DNA of 42,343 nt. It comes from Sphingobium phenoxybenzoativorans. Its GTDB lineage: Bacteria > Pseudomonadota > Alphaproteobacteria > Sphingomonadales > Sphingomonadaceae. The stretch is from assembly GCF_001757355.1 (NCBI RefSeq), contig NZ_MINO01000032.1, positions 1 to 42,343 on the forward strand, read 5' to 3'. The notes under the pieces are model-generated. The model made no database searches, was not told the DNA's origin, and was given only the letters and a program-made list of their open reading frames with translations. A program made the translations under genes and the position numbers. Of the stretch, positions 41,930 through 42,343 are shown one piece after another (within the stretch, counting starts at the first letter, position 1; each line of letters starts with the position of its first letter).

Positions 41930-42343
41930 TTGCCGGGAATAACAAGGTCGGTCGGCGACGGCGGCGACAATGATAGGGCGGACGTCGCACAGGTGCAGAC
42001 GCTGCTCAACGCGGTCATCGGACTTTTGGGCCTCGCGCCGCTCGATGCGGACGGGCTGTGCGGCAAGGGGACGATCGCCGCGATCAAGGCGTTCCAGTTC
42101 CGCTTTACCGGCCTCACCGCGCCTGACGGGCGCATGGACCCCGGCGGCCGCACCTTCCTGAAGCTGCAGAGCGCCGCCGCAGCCGCCACGCAGCAGCCCC
42201 CGCCCAGGCCCGCCACCAAGCTCAGCGGCGCTGACTGGTGGAAGGCCAATCAGGGCAAATACGCCAACAGCGCCGCCCTGTCCGACCTCGCCCCCGCTTT
42301 CCGCGACAAGGCGAAACGCTTCGTGGCCGCCCTGCGCGACGCG
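41930..42343 (+). CDS. Peptidoglycan-binding-domain protein, 3' end outside window
   Basis: The frame opens at TTG 41930 after GGGGGAGGAAGA, the best ribosome site in this stretch, and runs without a stop to the window end (138 codons seen). Residues about 18-80 form a PG_binding_1-like repeat: VAQVQTLLNAVIGLLG, DGLCGKGTIAAIKAFQ, DGRMDPGGRTFLKL. A Pro/Ala linker and WWKANQGKYANS follow, as in larger muramidase-like or effector-like proteins. No signal peptide is visible at the start. The catalytic part, if any, lies beyond the window. Confidence 0.8.
   Translation, partial: MPGITRSVGDGGDNDRADVAQVQTLLNAVIGLLGLAPLDADGLCGKGTIAAIKAFQFRFTGLTAPDGRMDPGGRTFLKLQSAAAAATQQPPPRPATKLSGADWWKANQGKYANSAALSDLAPAFRDKAKRFVAALRDA

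Noticed and set aside
1..42343. CRISPR arrays, rRNA genes or prophage structural genes
   Set aside because: No regularly spaced repeats, rRNA sequence or phage structural proteins were seen on reading the window.

Overview
The window looks like a sphingomonad (Alphaproteobacteria, Sphingobium/Novosphingobium type) chromosome. This is inferred from high GC, the TonB receptor next to aromatic/aliphatic catabolic genes, the run rpsM-rpsK-rpoA-rplQ, phenylalanine 4-monooxygenase, and REP-like palindromes of the kind common in this group. It divides into an accessory half (about 1-26,700) and a core half (about 26,700-42,343), with the junction at the 3' end of guaA.

Accessory half, part 1 (1-7,730): a tightly packed plus-strand operon for CoA-thioester breakdown. 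In order it holds a CaiB-type CoA transferase (cut by the window edge), a MaoC-like protein, an MmgE/PrpD protein, an alpha/beta hydrolase, an enoyl-CoA hydratase/isomerase homologue, an acyl-CoA dehydrogenase, an SDR and a thiolase. Several of these lack the textbook catalytic residue: MaoC Asp to Val, crotonase Glu164-equivalent to Ser, and the ACAD Glu376-equivalent to Ala with a replacement Glu in the IVD/LCAD position. Part 2 (8,041-13,685): a TonB-dependent receptor diverges from a GMC alcohol oxidase/dehydrogenase plus aldehyde dehydrogenase. The layout suggests uptake, alcohol to aldehyde to acid, then CoA activation and beta-oxidation. No acyl-CoA ligase is visible. Part 3 (14,095-18,382): an MFS transporter, a molybdopterin oxidoreductase and an SDR. 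The last two carry what look like small deletions at their 5' ends, so this stretch may be decaying.

Part 4 (18,369-24,192): small redox/regulator modules. An SDR-VOC pair diverges from a TetR regulator across a 19-bp inverted repeat. An aldo/keto reductase is split by a complete 1.3-kb IS3-family element with a U-UUU-UUA frameshift site. A second SDR diverges from an HxlR regulator across three near-adjacent palindromes. The first of these palindromes matches the TetR-side operator motif. Part 5 (24,437-26,700): tRNA-Leu(CAA), an AlpA-like excisionase/regulator, and a P4-type tyrosine integrase lying directly behind the guaA stop codon, a recognised island insertion point.

Core half: guaA, a Tet-type MFS exporter, a small secreted protein, an S9 prolyl oligopeptidase, the rpsM-rpsK-rpoA-rplQ operon (strong promoter, a terminator-like hairpin in its leader, and a REP-like pair between rpoA and rplQ), an outer-membrane transporter-like protein, an AbrB-Doc toxin-antitoxin pair, a 141-bp element with perfect 18-bp terminal inverted repeats, cytochrome b561, phhA, a large patatin-like lipase, a lipoprotein, and the start of a peptidoglycan-binding-domain protein cut by the window end. 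Nothing here is a clearly new defence or biosynthetic system. The most promising leads are the non-canonical catalytic cluster, the TetR/HxlR operator arrangement, the inverted-repeat element, and the guaA-linked island end.
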